From NCBI GenBank assembly GCA_012934845.2, contig WNNJ02001497.1:156548-220547 (forward strand): a DNA stretch of 64,000 nucleotides. Reading direction: 5' to 3'. The DNA is from Pomphorhynchus laevis. Its lineage: Eukaryota; Acanthocephala; Palaeacanthocephala; Echinorhynchida; Pomphorhynchidae. How positions within the stretch are numbered: the stretch's first letter is position 1; every line of letters starts with the position of its first letter. The position numbers and the translations under genes were made by a program. Positions 33,745 to 47,000 of this stretch are shown here, in pieces. The notes beneath the pieces are model-generated. The model was not told the DNA's origin and searched no databases. It was given only the letters and a program-made list of their open reading frames with translations.

Positions 33745-35320
33745 AAAATTAAAAATAAAATGAAAATAACAAACAATTACAAAAGGAAAGATAAAATTAA
33801 TAAAGATATGTATAAAGAACTTACTAAATTAAAGGATAACTATATAATAACAACTATTGATAAAGCGAGTAATAACTTTGTCTTCATATGCAAAAAGCTT
33901 TATTATGATATACCAATGAAAGAGGTTAATTCTAATGATTTAAATGTAAATCCAACATGTGAACGCAGTGAGTTGAGTTTTGAAACAATTATTGTGAGTC
34001 ACCGTTCTATAATGGATAAAAAGGGTATAAAGGTTGAATCAGATAATAAAACTATACCTATATTATATTGGAATCCAAAATTAGATAAAAATTCAATAAA
34101 ACCTAGGTTTATATGTAGTGCTTTTAAATGTTCATTAAAACCACTTTATGATTATATGAAAAAAATACTTAAAGTAATTAAAGCACACTTCAAAAAATAT
34201 TGTAAAGGAATCGAAATTAATACTGGTATAAAACACTATTTCAGTATTAATTCTACAAAAGAATTTTTAGAACACACAAATGGAATAAATTTTCAGAATA
34301 TATATACGTGCGATTTTAGTACGCTTTATACAAATCTTATTAAAGAAGCGTTAGAAAATTAATCTTATATTCGGAAAAAGATGTATATATGTGTTATAAT
34401 AACAATAACGCATATCTAACAAAAATAAAAACCATCAACTAAATATAAATATATGGATAAATTAAATTAATATTATCCTTAAATATTTTGATAAATCAAA
34501 ATTATTTAAAAGTAGGGACATCTATATTCAGACAAGTAAAAGATGTTCCAATGGGTGGTAATAGTAGCCCAATTATAGCTGACTTGTTTTTAAGCTTTAC
34601 AGAATATGAATTTGTTCATAACTATGTAAAAACTAAATCTAAACTAAATAAATATATGAAATATATGTTTTGATACATTGATGATATATGTGTATTTAAT
34701 TCTAATAAGTTTTATTCAATTAGTGAATAAACTTATTCAGAAAGCTTTATTCTTAACCAAACCAATATTAACGATAAAGAAAGTATATATCTAGATATTA
34801 ACATTAAATTACCATCAATTAAAACTGCTTTTAATTTATATCGTAAAGATGACATATTTAAATTTACAACATATTTTTGCATGAGCATTCATGCATATCA
34901 TATAATATAAAATATAATACATTAAATAATGAAATTTTAAGAATTGCAACAATTTGTAACGATATTAGTTTTCGTCAAAATCATTTAAATAATTAAAAGA
35001 TGCATATTTTAAACTAGGTTACTATAAAATACCATCAAACAGGAAATAGTCATTATAAAAATGAAATCAAACAAAAAATAGTAAAATATATAAATCAACA
35101 AAATAATATTTAACATAAATTTAAAATCATTAGCGGAAAATTTTAATGGATGAATAATATAATATACTTTGTATTAGAATAAGATACTATATAATCAAAT
35201 TTAATCAGATGAAATTCATCATTAGCATGTATTTGGCCCCGCTGCTATGTTGGGTAGAGGAGTTAGGGGCCGAAACCGGATAGCATAGCAGTTCCTCCTG
35301 ATAACCTCTAATTCTTATTC
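33745..35320 (+). mobile_element. Penelope-like retroelement copy B (broken)
   Basis: It starts with the same AAAATGAAAATAACAA phrase as copy A and has a longer clean frame (33760-34362). This includes IPILYWNPKLDKNSIKPRF and CDFSTLYTN, the template- and dNTP-binding parts of a PLE RT. The MGGNSSPIIADL block is at about 34551-34590 and the catalytic-box region at about 34670. It is broken at a few points. The 3' end carries a GC-richer structured block (35222-35320) shared with the remnant at 20721-20815. Confidence 0.75.
35222..35320 (+). other. Conserved structured 3' block of the PLE
   Basis: CTGCTATG (35242-35249) can pair with CATAGCAG (35284-35291), and GGCCCC (35235-35240) with GGGGCC (35266-35271). 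The two helices interleave, as in a pseudoknot. The block follows the RT tail in copy B and is recognisable at 20721-20815, where the second helix has decayed. Confidence 0.55.
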
Positions 35321-35709
35321 TGATACAACGTCTGTTATTTATTAGTCAATTCATAAAAATGACGTTTATTTTAAATTTCAATTGTTTATTTTAACTTGAT
35401 TTAAATTATAAAAAAATCATAAAACAATTATTTATTTTATTATTTAATTATTAAATTTTGATTTAGCATTATTATGTTTAGTTTATTTTATTATTATATT
35501 AAATACGTAGACTCAGTTAGCTGATTTGATAATAATGAACTGCCTACTGTTTACCAAAGCATTATCACGTTAGCGTTAGTCCAGCGCTCTCGGTTTCACT
35601 ACATAAATTCAACTACTCTGTTGTATTTTTTCAATTTAGGACTTTCATCATTACTCGACACTGTAACTGAAACGATCTTTCAGAATATCGTTTAATCATA
35701 TTTTTGTAC

Positions 35710-35712
<3 letters not shown>
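35321..35712. other. AT-rich spacer
   Basis: No gene seen between the PLE end and the (AT)n tract. Confidence 0.5.

Positions 35713-35793
<81 letters not shown>
35713..35793. repeat. (AT)n microsatellite
   Basis: About 80 bases of pure TA repeat, directly upstream of the RTE-like LINE. It may be the preferred landing site or an expanded target. Confidence 0.95.
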
Positions 35794-35796
<3 letters not shown>

Positions 35797-38470
35797 CACT
35801 AGGGGCACTCGATTAATTATTAACCTGGCACCTAGTGCCAATTAGCTTCTTCGCGGAGCGGCTCAGGTAACGTATGTTCGACATTCGTCGATCAACGTCT
35901 AAATAATTGACCGGCTTGCATCAGCCGTAGGGTAGGAATTTTTATAGACTATCTCATATATCTCCGATGACTCCAACGGCGGATTAGACAATGAAAGAAA
36001 GTGTGGAAGAGAGTCTCGGAGACCTGTTTCCTTACAGTAGCGATGTTAGATCATCAAAGGATATCGGGAACGGGAAATAGCCGAACAAACAAACCAAGAC
36101 AATGAAAATAACTAGAAAGAAATTACAAAGTATAAATTAAGTGCGAAGAACAATTCAATTCACCACTGATCGGAGAAGATTTCACTGTCAGGTACCGTTT
36201 TACCATGCAGTTGTACGGAGACAGCAAAAGAGACATCAACATCCGAAGCTGACTATCCTTCATATAGGAAAGTTGAATGTCATCTCGATGGTGGGGAAGT
36301 AACCAGAATTAGTTGAGGAGATGGTTCGCTTCGGTCTAAAAATAGTCGGAGTGACTTATCTTCACTATTCTGGAACTGGAACTAAATTTTTGGATCAAGG
36401 TTGGACTTAGAACTATTCGGTAGTTACCAATGGAAAGCGATGACAAGTGGGTGTAAGGATATTTACAGGTAGTACTTGGAAAGGAGTGTTGGGGAGGAGC
36501 GGACTCTCTGATCTGAAAGCGAGTGGTGTTGAATTATTGCACTTTTGCTCTCGTAGCAATTTGTGCATAATCAACACCATGTTTGAACATAAGGAGATTC
36601 ATAGATGCACATGGCATCAGGATTCTCTCATTCAAAAACCAATGATCGATTTTTTAAAAGTTTCATCTGATCTGCGACGTTATGTTCTGGACACTTGTGA
36701 AGATAGGGGCTGAGCTGTCAACCGATCACTACCTTGTAGTTAGTAAACTTCGATGGTAGGATCGGATGCCAGACAAACTTGGTAAACCCAAACGTTGTGT
36801 GATGGCGTGCTGTGAGCGTCTAGCAGATGTTTCTGTCAAATAACGTTTTTCCGACTACATTCAGGAGAACTTTTCTCTGTTGCCAGAAGAGGTGAAAAGC
36901 ATTGATCAGGAATGGGATATGCTGAGATCCCCGTTTGCAAAAGCAACTGTGAAAAGTTGTGGCTCGAAGGCTTTAGGTGCTTGTCGTGGAGGAAATATTC
37001 GAAATGCTTGGTGGACACCAACAATTAGAAATTTTGTCCAACAGAAGAAGCTGGCCTATAAGGCAACTTTGTCAAATAAATAAGTAGACGCTGTAGACAA
37101 GTACCGAAGGGCAAAGAAAGCTTCAGCTCGAGCAGTTACTGAAGCGAATAAGGCGGCTTGTGAGAAGTTTTTAGAGCACTTAGAACTTGATTATAGGTCA
37201 GCTTCAAATATGTTTTGGAGGACGATCAGGAACCTTCGTGTTGGAAAGCAGAAAAGTCCTCAAACTGTCTATGACAAGAGAGGATCTATGTTGATTGACT
37301 TTGAAGAAATTCTCGGTTGTTGGAAAGAGCATTTTTGGAGTCTCTTTAATCCGGTGGATATGCCTTCTCTTTTAGAAGTAGAGTCTTTAGAACCAATGTA
37401 AGAGCTGATCTCTTTGGAAGAGGTCATTGCTGTTGCTAAAGAACTTCGTAATGGCAAATCTTTATGAGTAGACGAGATTCTACCTGAAGCTTTAAAGGCT
37501 TTCAACGTGTTGGCATGAAGTTACTAACACGGATATTCAATGTTGCATTGAAGTCGGGCAAGATTTCAAGTGAGTGGTGAACTTGGGTGTTGGTACCTAT
37601 CTTTAGGAAAGGTGACCGAAGAGTGTGCTCTAATTATTGGGGCATCACTCTTCTTAGCCAAACTGGTAAGCTATTTGCTAGGATTCTTGCTTAAAGGATA
37701 CAGCCTATAGTTGAGGGACAGTTGCAATAGAAATAATGCGGCTTTCGTTCAGGTCGTGGAACTACGGATCAGCTTTTATTCTCTCAACTATCCTTGAACA
37801 GTCTCGAGAGTTTGCTGAACCGGTCATCATGTATTTTGTAGATTTGGAGAAGCCGTTCGACCGAGTGACGCGAGAGAGGTTGTGGGAGGTACTAAGGGAG
37901 TATGGATTACCACACTATCTTCGGATAGCTGTGGCTTCTTTGTATGAACAAAATATGAGTTGTGTTCTTGTTCTAGGTAAAAAGTCTGAATCATTTCCAG
38001 TAGGCGTTAGTCTTCGTCAGGGTTGTCACTTGTCTCCACTTTTGTTCCTTGTTTACATGGACAAAATTTTGAGACGGCTTCATTGACGGATGTCAGTCTG
38101 CAGCTCGGTTCCATCGTGATACAATCACTGCTTTTTGCAGATAATGTTGTCTTGTTGGCTTCTTGTCCTGAGGACTCACATTGCCTACTAGATCGATTTA
38201 TAATGGAATGCCAAGCGGCATGGATGTTGGTTAGTACCTCCAATACTGTCTCTATGTGTTTGTCTTTGATTAGAATGCCAATGTCAATCCTGATTGGGGA
38301 AAATGTTTTTCCTGATTCAAAGGACTTTAAGTATCATGGGGTATTCTTGAGAAGCGAATTTTGGCAGTTAACCCAGCAATGCGTTTTTTGTTCAGGTCTG
38401 TCGTGGTGATGCTGGAGTTGAGTCTTCGGGCAAAGCTTTCGGTTGATTATCAAAAATCATTTTCTTTAAT
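35794..38470 (+). mobile_element. RTE/Rex-like LINE, decayed
   Basis: The 5' UTR begins with a GGCCACTAGGGGCAC ... GGCACCTAGTGCC partial palindrome. The endonuclease region (about 36230-36770) has the IGKLNVISMVGK start and a late RCTWHQDS ... IDFLKV ... STDHYLVVS block; the segment with the GDFN motif is missing. The RT (about 37590-38400) has GITLLSQTGKLFARIL, GFRSGRGTTDQL, YFVDLEKPFDRVTRERLWEV, VSLRQGCHLSPLLF and LLFADNVVLLA. The last replaces the catalytic ADD with ADN. Multiple stops and shifts are present. The clade is judged from motif style and is uncertain. Confidence 0.8.
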
Positions 38471-38639
38471 CCATTACTGATTTTTTACTTATAGCTTCAT
38501 GATATAATAAGTGTATAATTTCTTTGCTCAAGCTTATAAAATCTTTTTTCTTTCATGAATGGGTATACTAATATTTTCTTAAAAAGTAAATGTTCAGTTA
38601 AAGACGAAATGGTGACATTAGAAATGAAATAAAAAATAT

Positions 38640-41600
38640 GTTTATTCGAGGATTATATTTTCACCATCTTCTTGAAATCCGTAGTAGGATCAGATGCCGA
38701 AAGTTTACACCGACGAGTCATTTTTCGATTGGTCCATTCAAGGTCTAATATACACCTGAGGTCCCAATCACGTTGCACGATGAACGGTAGTCTGGATATT
38801 ATGTGCTTAAGAAATCTTAGTCTTTGCTCAGGGAGACGTCCTCTAGAAAAGAAGACTAGTCCCGAATAACCTAGGTGCACTAAATGCATCTGAACCTCAT
38901 CTCTTTATGACAGACTCTTGTACTGTTTCAGGGCCCATCTTGCTTTCTTCAGGACATCATTGAATCTATTTAAATCAAATCTGGCAGCCAAGTTTACCGA
39001 AATGGTGAAATCCAGGTATCTTACTTGATGTGTAAAGAAAGGGAAGAATTAATTCGTCATTATGGAAGTGAAGGCTGATATTGCTAATCTCTAACTTTTT
39101 TATTATTGCAAGTGTGTCATTAGAGACAACCATTTATGTCTTGTAATGGTTCAGGAAGGAGATTAGGCTGACCACTTTTATTCTTAAAAAGAAATGGCTG
39201 ATTTTTGATACAACCTATTTACACTTGCGTTCTGAAAACAAGGCGGTGGTATCATCATCAAATACTACTATATGTTGATCGTTCATTAAAGGTTTACGAA
39301 GAATAATTAGGGCAGCTAAGTACAATATTGGAGAGAGGGGAGCCATGATATACACCAGTAATTGGGTAGAACCAACTCGAATCTAGGCCGTCTTCATAAT
39401 AGAAACTCTTGGTATACAACAGTATTTCCACCTTGTTAGCAATTCTCGCAGGCAACACGAAATATCTGAGAGCGAAGATAACAAAGATAATGGAAATACT
39501 ATTAAATGTAGTGAAAAAGTCAAGAAAAACAGTCAAAGACAACTGATGTCTGTTCTCATCGCAAATCCGATACACTTCACCAACTGCTGAATAAACCGAG
39601 CGTCCAATAATATAGACATGAAAACTTGGTGGGATCAAATTTCTCCTAATTTAATGATCGCGAATTTTACGAGCAAACGCTTTATCGTAAATTAAATTAG
39701 GTTGTTTTGAATCGAAATACTACGCATATTTTTATGACATGTCACCGTATTCTTTTTAAATAAAAATATTTTTATTGCAGCATTAATACCAACAATATCA
39801 GCTGGTGAGGGTAACAACATTGTGATGGCGAATGCTTGTCGAAAGCTGACAGACCCGAATGGAGATTGGCATATGGAATTTGGAAAATCTTGGTGATTGA
39901 CTTCAGGAGTTCATGATATTTTTCATAAACAAATATATACTCTTGAAGCTACATCAAGAAGAAATTGATTGCAGTGAGGGAGTATAGTTCCATAATTGTG
40001 TAGAGAAATCAACTCGCCTAAAACTTTGTCAATGCCTATAGTACCAATCCAACTTGAAGCACTGTTTCCAACTGACAAATTTCTTTTTCTTGAATATCTT
40101 CGAGAAGTTCGACTAGAAAGGGTTAAGGCGAGCAATGCAGGCCCTATCCTTACTGATCTGGATTATGTAACGAGATCTCTAATATTCTTTCGAGATAATC
40201 TGTCTGAAGAAGTCATAAAGATTGGGAAGATGTAGCAGTTTAGCAAAAACTTTTAGTTTTGTCAGAATGAGATTGAAAAAGCGACCAGTATAGGTTGTCA
40301 AAAGGATCTTAGTAGCTTGCTGAGATAAGTTAGAAATTCAATTGGATCAACCTCTCGTTACTTACAACATGAAATATTTCCCGTTGTAAGTCAAAGTCAC
40401 CAAGTATCATGTCATAACCACTACAAATTATTCGATCCACGAGGTCGAGATTCATATGAATATCCCCTGATCGAATGTACATATTAGCTAGACTGATTCG
40501 CTTCCTTGCATTACAGAGTGTTACAGCTAAACAAAACATTGTAGGATACTAGAAGTTTAGTAAGATGAAAAATTTTAGTAGGGTTGATTTAGAAGTTTAT
40601 TAGGGTCATTCAACTAGGGTTACAATACCTTGAGACGAAGAAGAGTGAGAATGGGATATGTACGGACTATAGAGAATGTTGATGTACTGTAGTATAAAAC
40701 GCGTAATGTCCTGAGGGTCCTGATCGATTTAGTTTCATGAAGGACAATGACGTCAGCTCACCATTTTTCAGAAGCCAAATGGCAGAAACACCTCGAATTT
40801 AACTAAAAAATTTTCAGTGAAATATGGTCTTGACTACTTCTTATTGCGCTGATCAGCAAACGGGAAAGAACAACTCACTAGTTGGTACCAACAGCAGAAT
40901 GGTTGCCTTCGCTGTCAGAACATACTATGGATCTACCAACTACGCTTGTTTTGTCTTCTTTGTATAACTTACTGGAGATATCATCATTTCCCGACGTCCA
41001 CTTGCCTTCTTTTCTAGATAATTTGACTTTCATTTTCTGATTTTCATTTGCGCAATTTTCTTGTTAGAGGTAGATGTTGGTACAATGACGGATTAAGGAG
41101 TCACTACGGCAACGATAATTTTTGTTACCATTTCTTCCATATTCTTTGTAAAATCAGTTTGTATTTTCTCCAATAATGTGTAGAACTCTTCTAAGGAAGA
41201 TTGCGGAGAGGTTTGATCAATTTTGTAAGACTCCACGAACGATTTGGGTCTGGTGTTGTTTTGGTACTTTCTGATGTAATATCTGAAAAAACTGAATTTC
41301 CTAGATAATGCCAGGTGTTTCTGTCCCCGATTACTGCAAGACGGATTAAAGTCATTGATACATTCATCTTCCAAGTGTTGATAGTGATTGCACGTTGGAT
41401 ATTTAGGACAGTTAGTACATGCCGGAACCTGATGCCCCTATTAATGGCATTCATGACATAGTGGAAACATGTAAACATTTGAAGATACGTGCTGAAAGAC
41501 TCGATTTGTTCCCATGAAGGGGTTATGATTGTTCCTGGCTAGATTCATGGCGTTGTACATGGTTGTCGTACTAAATACTACATGTAGTGAAGCCCAATTT

Positions 41601-42060
41601 TTCTCTTTATGAAACGGCCGTCCTTAATGGAATATTTTTTTCCAATTTCACCAGATTATCTTTCTCCACATCCGTTTCAATGTTAGATATTTTAATCGTT
41701 ACCGTGATTGTTTTATGTTCGATATTCCCATAATCGTTTAGGTCATCCCTGGAGTGACCTAAAAAATTAATCACTGACACAAAATTAATTCTAAATGTTC
41801 CGCTAAATTTCTTGGCAGAGTTGTAGATCACTCTATTAGGGTAGAGACAAATAAAAGATCTCATGAGTTTTCCGAAAATATTCTTCTACTTTAAGTGGAA
41901 CTTCAATTTTAATATATACCAGATTCATGAGCTTTTTTCACGGAATCTATTGTTTTGTTCGAATTGTCACTTACCTTTATCTCGTAGTTTCCCATATTGT
42001 AGAACATCTTTTGAAATGCCATAGTTTAGTAAGCCATTGGCAATGCTTTCTTATAAAATA
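38640..42060 (-). mobile_element. Jockey-like LINE, heavily decayed copy (J5)
   Basis: On the minus strand the order matches copy J1: ORF1 remnants (about 42010-41090, with a CX2C knuckle trace near 41400), endonuclease pieces (about 40850-40330), connection domain (40135-39923), RT (39638-39294, with FLDFFTTFN for motif A) and the C-terminus (38889-38653, SGLVFFSRGRLPEQRLRFL). There are many stops and substitutions. It is more diverged than J2 and so probably the older insertion. Confidence 0.8.
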
Positions 42061-42142
42061 TGTGATGGATTTAATGGTAAACTAGTAATTTTGGTTGTAT
42101 TTTATATTTTTCAGTATTTTATCGTATTTTATTTAGTGATTA

Positions 42143-45100
42143 CGATAAATAAATAAATAAAGATTTTCTTACTAAAAAATACAACAATAAATACATAAAT
42201 AAGGTCAAAAAGAGATTATAGTTAGTTAATTCAGTCAGAGATAAGATAACTTCATACTTCTGCTATAGTCCTCAACGCTTTAAAGCCTCAAATCCATGGG
42301 GATCTGTGTCCCCCCCCAACCGATCCAACACGCCGCCTTCCGACTGAACCACCCGAGGTCTTTCACACCCCGAAGAATCCAATCGGCGCAGACTATCTTG
42401 GGTAAACGCGAGACGGGAGCTTAAGAAATCTTAGCCTTTGTTCTGGGGGACGTCCTCTCGAAAAGAAGACTAATCCCGAGATAGCCCAAGTGCCCCAAAT
42501 GCGCACTTGGGTTTTCCCTTTCAACGACATATGCTGAGCCCGTTTCAGGGCCACCTAGCTTTCTTCAGGATACGTTTAAGTCTATCCAGGTCAGCTTTCG
42601 CCGACCAGTTCACCGTAACGGTGAACCCCAGGTATTTTACTCGACTTGAGAAGGTGGGGAGTGGTTCAGAGGCAAATATGGAGGAGAGTGCAGAGAGTGC
42701 TAATCTCTTAAGTTTTTTCTTTGTTGCAGTGGTGCCATGAAAGACAACCGCCTGCGATTTGGCAGAGTTTAAAATAAGGTTGGATATGGGTAACTAATCT
42801 TTTTATCTTAAAAATAAACGGCTGATGTCAGAGACTACGTCTTTACACCTGTGTCCAGTAAACAGGGCTGTGGTGTCATCAGCGTACACCACAAGACGTT
42901 GTTCGCGTTTAAATATTTTGAATAGATTAATAGAGGCAGCAAGATATAAGATAGGAGAAAGTGGGGAACCTTGAGGCACACCCGGAATAGGGTAGAACTG
43001 ACGCTCATCGGGGTCGTCTTCATAGTAAAATCGCTTGGTATACAGCAGGATCTCCACTCTATTCACAATTCTCGCGGGCAACCCGAGGGACCTGAGAGAA
43101 GAAATCACAAAAGGAATGGAGATGCGGTCAAATGCAGCAGAAAACTCAAGGAAAACAGCCACAACTAGACGATGGCTATTATCCTGACAAAATTGCTCCA
43201 CCTCACCAACTGCTGAATGGACCGAGCGACCTTTAACGAACCCATGAAAACATGGAGGGATCAAATTACGCCTACTTAAATGGTCGCGGATTTTACGCGC
43301 AAGCGCTTTTTCGTAAATCGACACGAGGGCATTTTGAATCGAAATGGGTCGCAGATCTTTAGGGCATGAGCAGGATTTTTTCTTAGAAATAAGAACACGC
43401 CTACTAATATTGATGCCTGCTAGATCGGATGGGGAGGTCAAAAGCATGGTGACGGCCACCTCTCTTCTCTGATCAGCTGTCAAAAGCTGACAGACCCGAG
43501 AAGAAAGTGGAGCGACGGATTTGGAGGTGCCCGGGAGTGGACCCCAGGAGTTAAGGATATCCGTAACAGATAGATCCCTACTCCTGAAGTTACACCAAGG
43601 CGGGATTGGTTGAGGTGATTGAGTGGCTCCATAGTTGTGTAGGGCTAGTGACTCATCCAAAGCTTTATCAAGGCCTACATTACCTATCCAACCCAATGCT
43701 CTGTCTTTCCAACAAACAAACTTCTCCTTCTTGATAATCTTCCAAAAAGAAGACTGAGAAGGATTAAGACGAGCAATACTCGTCCTATCCCTACTTAGCT
43801 GGAACTTATATCTAGTGCTCCAGTATTCATTCGAGAGAGCCTGTCTGGCGGAAACAGAGAGATTAGGGAGGTTAATCAGTTTCGCCAGGACCTTGAGTTT
43901 CGTCGGAGTGGGATTGTATATACGACCTTTATAGGTAGTCGATAAAATCGCGGTAGCTTGCGAAAAGAGGTAGGTATTAAATTCGGTCAGACTCTCATTT
44001 CCTATTCTGGGAAAGAGTTGGATATCCGTTTGAAAGAAGGATACCATGACCGGATCAAAGTGAAACCTTCTTCTAAGCAACATATCTTTTTCAATTCTTT
44101 AACGAATTAGGTCATGAGAGGTGGACAATTGTTGGCGCGACTGCTCCGTGCAGACGGGTTTTAACAACCACCTTGAGTGAAGCAGTAAAATGTCGAGGAT
44201 AGAATTTGTTGATGTGCAATGAAAGGTAGGGAGGGGTTTGTGAATAAGATAACCGTTCCTAGCTCTGCGAAGTGCTGCATTGATCCAACGACCAGTTCTG
44301 TCGTTGAAGTCTCCAAGTATCATGTCATAGCCGCTATCAATAATACTATCCAGGAGGTCACGGTTCTTGTGAATCTCCCCAGGACGTATGTAGACATTGG
44401 CTAGACTGAGGCGTTTACCGTTCTTACAGAGTGAAGCCACCAAACAAGACATGGCTAGACACGAGTAGTTAAGTAGGAGGGAGGGCCTTAAAGAGCACTT
44501 TACTAAGGTCAAGAGTCCTTGAGAAGAAGAGGAGTGAGGTGGGGTTATGTACGAAGTTTAGTGGGAACTGATATGCTTTGGATACATCGAGTAATGTCCT
44601 GGAGGATACGGATAGACCGCGTCTCCTGAAGGACTATAACATCTGCATCTCTACTAGATAAAAGTCTAAGGGCAGAAGCACCTCATGAATTCCACTGAAT
44701 GATATTTAGTGAAAAAGGCTCGGGTTTACTCACCATTGTGTTAGATAAGATGGACGGGGGAAGCCAACCTAGACAGAGCTAGGTGTGGGAAGGTTGCCCT
44801 TTTCACCACTAGCCCCATCCAGGGTCGGAATCCCTAGGGCAACATCTTCATTTCCCTTCGAGGCCTTCTCTTTCAGCAATTTCCCCATCTTCAGAGGGGG
44901 AACGGTATGTGCCGAGGCATTGCGTTTCTTCGATTTCTGCATCATCATCTCTTGCTGTAGCGGAACCGAGGCTGATCCCAGAAACGTTGCCAAGAGGGGG
45001 GCTATCATTTGCTGTATTTTTTATTGTTATCTATCAAGTAAATAATGTCCGAGTTGGACATCATGTCCGAAGGCGCAGCAATGGATGCGAAACTTTTAAC

Positions 45101-46060
45101 AATAGGAGTGGAAGAATCAGAGTATCTTTTCTTGTAATCTTTAAAGACTCTACATCAACGGGACCACGCGGGATGGTCTCCTCCGCGATTAATGCAAGGT
45201 GGGTGGCCACACACCTCTCCCCCCCTAGACATAGCGATACATGTGGACAGACCACAAACACCGCATGATTTTTCGCGTGAACAGGTGGATGCCCAGTGCC
45301 CCCAACTGTGGCATGAGTTGCAGTGTGGGAATGTGTATGAGTCTTGATCCACCAGGGTGAATCGAAGGTTATACCCTAAGAAGGGGTTAGTAGCAGCCTT
45401 TGAAATCAACTGAGCATTGTCTAAATCAGCTGTGCCGAAGGCTAACGGTAGTATGTCTCCAGTCTTCGATTTTACCTCTCTGATAGAGTTTAGTTTAAAG
45501 GTCTTCCGTAGAAGGACCAAATCATCGTCTTCTAAATGGAGAGGATAGTTTGAGATCTTTAATGTTGCCTGAATAGGCTTGAGTAATAAAGTTCCCATGT
45601 CGGAGAGATTTTCTTAAAAAATACTTCGTATGCTTCCATTAAGGCAGAGGAAGCAAATGCGACTTTTACTTGATTTTCATAGGTTCTAACGGAGTTAAAG
45701 TTTACCCTCCCAGAGTAGTCATGTACAAAATTCCGGAGAAATACTGTAAATAGTCTATGCCTTTCTATAGGCTTTAACGCTGTGATTATAGCCAAATTAT
45801 TTTGTTTCGGTATCGGGGGGAGTTCCCCCCATGTCAGAATCAGAATTAACAACAAATTTACTAACCTGCGGATCGAGTAATGAGGACGAAGAAGAAGTTA
45901 CAATACCTGAATTTGCTCCAAAAACATTGAATTCTGAAGTATTTTTAAAGGAGCTTTGATGCTCCGACTGGCACAAAAAGCTGTTACTCGTACACATTTT
46001 TTTAGTGATAACAATTGACTTACATGCTGTATAATGCAAATAACTTACTAAATAATCTGA
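42143..46060 (-). mobile_element. Jockey-like LINE, moderately intact copy (J2)
   Basis: ORF1 spans about 46039-45060 in overlapping frames, with CNSCHSWGHWASTC and CINRGGDHPAWSR knuckles. ORF2 starts near 44735, continues as 44512-44099 (LANVYIRPGEIHKNRD, LGDFNDRTGRWI) and 44083-42803 (426 clean codons). That last frame has FLEFSAAFDRISIPFVISSL, PGVPQGSPLSPILY and VVYADDTTALF. The C-terminal part is at about 42780-42290 and the 3' end near 42143. A few stops and frameshifts break it. It keeps the canonical GVPQGSPLSP box that J1 has altered. Confidence 0.85.
42803..44083 (-). pseudogene. RT domain frame of LINE copy J2
   Basis: 426 codons without a stop. The connection domain (NPTPTKLKVLAKL, RQALSNEYWSTRYKFQLSRD) is followed by RT motifs: LRPISIQNALVSIYEKALAR, FSAAFDRI, GVPQGSPLSPILY and YADDTTALF. 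It is flanked by the endonuclease frame 15 bp upstream and by the C-terminal part downstream in another frame. This is a fragment of ORF2, not a host gene. Confidence 0.8.
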
Positions 46061-46948
46061 TAAATATATTTAAAAGTCATAAAATTTTAGCGGTTTTCGT
46101 TATATTAGCTGTTTATATTATTGCTATATAGAAATACTACTTTAAGTAGTATTACTTAAAGTCAACCTTAGCGAATTCGGCAGCCGAGGGACACGACGCT
46201 GCCCACAATAGGAGGAAAGACATTTAGTGAATTTATTTAGTGACGTTGTTTATTTGTTTTTTTTTAATTTTTATTTTGTAAGTATTTTATCTTGTCTTTT
46301 GAGTGTTGTCTCATCCAGTGTATTTTACTCTTATCTAATTTAAATTGCTAGCAATGGTTGCCTATACATTCGAGTAAAAACTTGTAGAAATTGCGCCTAA
46401 TACTTTTTATTTGATAAAAAGTATAAATACTTTTAATAAATATGAGTCTAAATAAAGTAATAAACGTTTTTCTTGCTAAAAAATTAATTTTAAACAATAA
46501 ATATTTAAAAATCTTATTTTTTATTTAGTAATTTATTAAATGTAATTTAATTAAATTACAAAATATTTTAATTATTAAGTAAACAGATGTACAGCGAATA
46601 ATATTTTTTTATCACATTTGAAAATCTATGCAAGTCAAATATGCAAAATGATATGGAATATAACACGATATTTTAATGGCACGATATTTTTTATATATCT
46701 ACGAAACGTTTTCTGCCCTAATTCTTCATTAATTTTTTTTCAATAAAATTTTACAATTTTTATTAATTGTATTTGCATAAACAATGACGTATTTGAATGT
46801 GGAATGAAGGAAGTATGGTGAGTGTAGAGTGAAATATTTGTTTACCAAATTCGTTTGGTAAAATGAATTCATTTCCATTAATATGAAAAAAATAAAATTT
46901 AAGAAATTTAAAACTATAGAAATTTTCTTAAAAAATATGAAATGTTTA
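46061..46948. other. AT-rich spacer
   Basis: A GC-richer patch at 46165-46215 sits at the 5' side of LINE copy J2 and may be its outer 5' UTR. No host gene is seen. The 82-codon minus frame at 46729-46977 is low-complexity. Confidence 0.4.
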
Positions 46949-47000
46949 ATTATATTATAAATTGATTGTTCACTCATATTGGATTATTTATTAGTGGAGA
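46949..47000. repeat. 52-bp perfect direct repeat, left copy
   Basis: Identical over 52 bases to 47249-47300, exactly 300 bp away. It includes AATTGATTGTTCACTCATAT and ATTAGTGGAGA. It flanks a CR1 fragment. Confidence 0.95.

Noticed and set aside
36836-37505. Several minus-strand frames opposite the RTE-like LINE
   Set aside because: They are shadows of the plus-strand LINE coding sequence, without motifs of their own.
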